A DNA stretch of 64,000 nt from Sclerotinia nivalis (taxonomy: Eukaryota > Ascomycota > Leotiomycetes > Helotiales > Sclerotiniaceae), in the NCBI GenBank assembly GCA_029531795.1, contig JAPEIS010000002.1, forward strand, positions 1,364,001-1,428,000. Reading direction: 5' to 3'. Of this stretch, positions 59,771 through 64,000 are shown piece after piece (the first letter of the stretch is position 1; each line of letters begins with the position of its first letter). Position numbers and translations under genes: made by a program. The notes beneath the pieces were generated by a model. The model saw nothing but the letters and a program-made list of their open reading frames with translations. It made no database searches and was not told the origin of the DNA.

Positions 59771-61713
59771 ATGTCGAACTTAGCGAAATCCGATACTGAG
59801 CGCTTAGGTCGCCAAAGACCGCCTCAATTCAAGACAGTATGGATCGAAATTGGATTTGTGTACGTCATACTCCTTTCCGTTTTTTAGAATTGCTCTGCCC
59901 GTTTGTTCGATTTCAATCATCAAAATGATTTCATTCTTTTATGACTTCAATCGATGGTTTCAATTTTCCAAAGGAATTGGAGAATCAAAAACTTCTCGAT
60001 AAGGCGATAGTTTTTTTATCCCAACAGTCTCCGTTAAATGCTGATGTGTGGTATATCTTAGATTTTCTACTTGCGTTTCTCAGGTTCTTTCGGTATGTCA
60101 ATTTTAAGCATCCAGACAAAGTTTTATTCTTACGCCTTATATACAGGAGTATTTTGTTAGCGGATTTGCTGTTGTTGTCCCAGACCTCATGAAAGATCTT
60201 AATATCCCAGTATCTTCATCAACATGGCCAGCGGCGGCTTATTCCCTGATGGTCTCATCCGTAATGTTACCACTCGGTAGACTGGCGGATATTTATGGTG
60301 GACGACCTGTTTACATCGCTGGTCTCTCGTGGCTTACACTCTGGTCGATAATCGCCGGATTTTCAAAAGATCAATATATGCTTGATATATGCCGAGCTTT
60401 GCAGGGGCTTGGGCCAGCTGCATTCATGCCATCAGGGATGATGTTACTGGGTCGAACATATCGCCCAGGACCGAGAAAGAATCTTGTTTTCAGTGAGTGA
60501 CCATCGAAAAACAACGATTACGCATCTAACCACTTCAAGGTATATACGGTGCATGTGGAGCGGCTGGATTTTTCATTGGTATCTTTTTCGCTGGGTTGAC
60601 TGCCGAATACGCTACGTGGGCATGGTATGTGCAACCATATTGTTCTAGCCACTTTCATTAAGTCGTTTTAGGTTTTTCTGGGTCGGAGCTATTTTGTCTT
60701 TCTTAAGTGTCGCCACTGCGACGGTCTGCATTCCCTCCGAAAATGATAGGCACGATGGGCTTCAGATGGACTGGCTTGGATCAGGGCTTCTGGCAACTAG
60801 TTTCATACTTTTCGTTTTTGCCTTGACGGATAGCGCCTACGCCCCGAACGGATTCAAGACCCCTTATATCATTATTACATTCGTGTCTGGGATAATACTC
60901 TTCGCAATCGCTATGTACGTCGAACGATATGTTGCAAGTCAGCCCCTCCTACCATATTCGCTCTTTGCCGTCCCAAGAATGAAACCTCTCTTCATTGCCT
61001 TATTCTTCACCTATGGAAGCCTCGGAGTCTTTCTTCTCTATGCCACATTCTACTGTACCAACATAATGGGCGCTTCTTACCTTCAACTCGTTGCTTGGTT
61101 TGTCCCGCTCGCTATCGGTGGATGTCTGATCGGCACATTCGGCGGCTTCATACTCCATTTAATCCCCGGTACAGTTCTAATCACCTTCTCTGGCATATGC
61201 TGGATCATTGCTCCTTTGCTCTTCGCACTCGCTCCCAAAAATGCATCATTTTGGGCGTGGGTATTTACAGCAATGACTTGTGCAACACTCGGCATAGATA
61301 TAACATTTAACGTCACAACAATCTTCATCACTACTTCTCTGCCATCGTCTCAACAGGGTCTTGCAGGCGCCCTGATCAACTCCATCATGCAATTTTCCAT
61401 CGCCGTATGCTTAGGTATCTCGGAAATTATTGCAAACGCGGTGCTGAAGAAAAGTGGGAGTTTACGACATAGTTACAAAGCAGTGTTTTGGTTTGAAGTC
61501 ACCTGTGCGAGCACCGCATTGTGTATCCTGATTCTTTTTTGCAGGATTGGCTCGGCGAAGGCGGGGCCTACAGACGAGGAAAGGCAAGATGTGGAAACGG
61601 AGGTTGATGCGAATAGTGCCGCCGGCACAGAGAAGATGGGCAGGTCTACTTGTGAGAGTCATTCTGAAACCTTATCTTCCTCTTCTGACTCGCTCGACCA
61701 ACACGTATGTTAA
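59771..61713 (+). CDS. MFS transporter, DHA2-type (14-TM) drug/metabolite exporter-like
   Basis: Exons are 59771-59859, 60062-60092, 60147-60492, 60540-60624 and 60672-61713; introns are 202, 54, 47 and 47 bp; 530 residues. The 31 bp second exon is supported because it alone joins EIGFV to FSTCVSQVLSEYFVSGF in frame. Hallmarks are SEYFVSGFAVVVPDLMKDL in TM1, the GRLADIYGGRPVYIAGL loop 2-3 motif A (about 180-196 counting all exons is too far; it lies near residue 80), and the RALQGLGPAAFMPSG motif C-like helix. Many further hydrophobic helices follow to about residue 480, and the tail is Ser/Glu-rich and polar. Proteins of this branch are proton antiporters in fungal plasma membranes, often exporting toxins or drugs. 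The substrate is unknown and no biosynthetic cluster is adjacent. The exact first intron is the least certain part. Confidence 0.85.
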
Positions 61714-62835
61714 GATTCGGCAACCTGATGCAAACTTTCAATGGGCACATATATATTAAAATCTGGTACTCTCGTTTTTTTGGGCATTGGGGCTATGGAG
61801 GAATAGTACGCGATCGATTTCGAGGAGTTGGCACGGATGATACCTCAATCTAGGACGACAAAAGACAGCTTTGGAGTATCGATGGAATTTCAATTTTTTT
61901 TTTTCGGGTGGCGAGGTTCAAGGGATTGTGATATTGAGTTTATAGACTTCTACTGGGTTGGGACCGCAGTCATTTGGTGAACGCTGGATACTTGGACCGA
62001 ACTTTAAAAGTGCGTGTTATAGATAGTGTTAGTGTTATGAATGTTAGAAACATAAGACTTACATCTACTTCATTACAACATAACTATTATCAATACCCCT
62101 CCCCTCCCATCGTATTAAAGTCCACCCGCGAGCGGAATTTTCAAATCGGGTAAAACTTGGGTTTATATGGTCGGCGGTGTGTGGAGTAGGGATTGCGGGG
62201 TAGGAATTAGCGTTATTTGTATAAAGCCGATGGGCTTTAAGAGTAGGAGAGTGAAGAAACTATATTAGGGAACCAAAATACTCAGGACAAGGATAGCTGA
62301 TAAGAAGATCGAGGGATCTGGATAGTCTCTTGAAGGATTTTCCGAAACTCCTAGAAAGACAAATCTTGGATTATATTTGTAAGTTTGTAGTGAGGGGTTA
62401 GCTAGCATATTATTCAGCCAGCAGCTCAATATATCCAGTAACGCCTGTGATCTGTGATTTGTGACCTTTAATTTTCAAATCGATGGATGATATATCAGTG
62501 ATGACTGCTTTTCACTTAAAAGAGAACATTGATGATTGAGTGACTGAGCGACTGAGTGAGTGAAAAATCATTTTATACACACTATTGAAGATTTGATATT
62601 GATAAACCTCCACTAAACCCATATTAACGCCTTGATCGCTAATTTTCCTTCTTTCCACCCTACTAAATATGAAAGAATTCCAAGTGTGGTTAACTACACA
62701 GATTTGTTTACTGTGAGAAATGCGCTGTACTCACGTGCGTACGTATACCCAATTCTCCCTTTTTTGCATCCGTGACGCTAGCTTCAGCCGCTCAACCTGT
62801 TGCAAATGCTGCGCCTTTGAACTTTTATTCTCTCC
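61714..62835. other. Convergent 3' spacer MFS / SPATA20-like
   Basis: 1.1 kb between two stop codons. It holds T-runs, a GAGTGACTGAGCGACTGAG stretch near 62540 and AT-rich UTR-like sequence. Nothing coding was seen. Confidence 0.55.
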
Positions 62836-64000
62836 TTAAATCTTATTTGCATCTCCTTCCAAATTCGATAATGATCCCTGCAAACCAGCCATTTTGAAAC
62901 CTTCACCATCGTTGGGACTTTCCATCTTTACACCCGAGTCCACAAAGAATACCTCATCCTCTTCTTTACATACCCCATTTCCGCAGATTAGTATCTTAGT
63001 CTTTTCGCTCTTCCCTGTGTCCTTCAACAAAGAATTTCTCTCTCTCAACCACTGTCCATTCCTCTCAGATGAATTCAACAGTACAAGCGATTCCAATCCA
63101 CCTCTGGGCGTTTTTTGGAATTCTCGAACTCGTTTTTCGGATATGGTATCACCAGCTACCTCATGAATCACCACACTCTTTACACCCAAGTGACTAGCTA
63201 CAATTGCTGGCATGAAACTAGGGAATAGCCAAGGGTACTGTAACATTTCTGATTCAAAACTCTTGACTGTCTCATTCGCCTTCTTTGCATAAGATTCATC
63301 ATTCAAAATCGAAGATAGGCGGTAGAGATTCGAGGAAGATGTGCCGTTTGTGGAGGGCTCGGCAGAATCCATGCCTTCTTTAAGACGAAGGATCACGTTT
63401 GGTGCCGAGGCAATGGTTGAAAAGAAGCCACCTTTATTTGTGTCATAGAAGAAATTGATTTGAGATTCTATTGCTTACAATTAGTAATATATTAGGTTAG
63501 GGGGGGGGGAGAAATGACTTACGTTGAAGTTCATCGGCCCACTGAAGCCACTGTTCATCGAAAGTAGCTTCATATAAATCGATAAGACCTTCCGTTAAAA
63601 ATGCATAATCATCCGCAAATCCTTGAGTTTCACCTCGCCCTTCACGCCAAATCCGGTAGAGAATCTTGGATTTTTCATCATAAAGGTTTTCCTTGATAAA
63701 CTTGGCTGTTTTCAGGGCCGCATCTAGGTAGTCTTGAGCCTTGACTGGATCGAAACCGTTGATAACAGCAGATGCTCTAGCCAATGCCCCAATTGCAATA
63801 CCGTTCCAGCTCACAATAATTTTATCGTCCATATCTGGCTTTACGCGATCAGCTTCTCGACGTTTTCTTAGTTTCGCTTTGCCTTCCTTGATAACTTTTA
63901 TAACTTCAGCCTCCTTCATGCCAAACTGGCTTGCTAATGCAGATGGAGTACTTGAAATGGCCAACACGTTTTGATCCATGAATTCATCATGTGGATCATT
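62836..64000 (-). CDS. SPATA20/YyaL-type thioredoxin-domain protein, C-terminal part
   Basis: Minus strand, entering from the right edge: exon 63523-64000 (open to the edge), intron 63468-63522 (donor GTAAGT, acceptor AATAG) and last exon 62836-63467; 369 residues are visible. The sequence fits the glycosidase-like toroid half of the YyaL/SPATA20 (DUF255) family: DDKIIVSWNGIAIGALARAS, GFADDYAFLTEGLIDLYEAT, QWLQWADELQ and, after the intron, FFYDTNKGGFFST. The thioredoxin-like N-terminal domain must lie outside the window. In the usual family the C-terminus contains a DGAEPSGNS-like segment; here it is EGMDSAEPSTNGTSSSN. The biochemical role of the family is not settled; spermatogenesis function of the animal member does not apply to a fungus. 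No break was seen in the visible part. Confidence 0.88.

Overview
The window looks like nuclear chromosomal DNA of a filamentous ascomycete, most probably a leotiomycete of the Botrytis/Sclerotinia kind. Genes are interrupted by many 47-60 bp introns with GTATGT/GTAAGT-type donors and CTAAC/CTGAC branch points, the intergenic DNA is AT-rich with many microsatellites, and the proteins are ascomycete housekeeping factors. The class-level placement is inference from general character, not from a search. Nothing bacterial, viral or CRISPR-like is present. I rebuilt exon structures by hand; for every spliced gene the summed exon lengths keep the reading frame.

Layout. 0-6 kb: 3' end of ribosomal protein eL32, an unknown 262-residue protein, a short Sec2-type Rab GEF, and a possible 65-residue membrane protein. 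6-18.8 kb is a dense housekeeping block: FUR1 (uracil salvage), YDJ1-type DnaJ chaperone with a CaaX tail, mitochondrial glutamyl-tRNA synthetase, COP9 signalosome subunit 5, the spindle-midzone protein ASE1, and a small methyltransferase. 18.8-25.1 kb is a gene desert. 25-36 kb: an unknown conserved-looking protein, the EH-domain protein IRS4, and DNA ligase IV. 37-46 kb, all on the minus strand: EDC3 (mRNA decapping), a PIF1-family helicase carrying a CCHC zinc knuckle, and a PUB1/TIA-1 RNA-binding protein. 49-57 kb: an APH-like kinase, a zinc-ribbon protein, a MED2-like Mediator subunit, and two unknown proteins in divergent orientation. 59-64 kb: a 14-TM-type MFS transporter and the C-terminal half of a SPATA20/YyaL protein that runs off the right edge.

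The genes do not form a metabolic cluster. Loose themes are genome maintenance (LIG4, PIF1), cytoplasmic mRNA fate (EDC3, PUB1) and protein quality control (YDJ1, CSN5). I found no clear undescribed multigene system. The points most worth checking are: a YDJ1 terminal exon carrying the farnesylation box behind a retained-intron-compatible intron; a CCHC knuckle fused to PIF1 with two candidate start codons; an out-of-frame uORF overlapping the LIG4 start; perfect CTCGAG-centred palindromes upstream of several genes; and a 226-codon ORF overlapping the SEC2-like gene and ending in a two-helix membrane segment.
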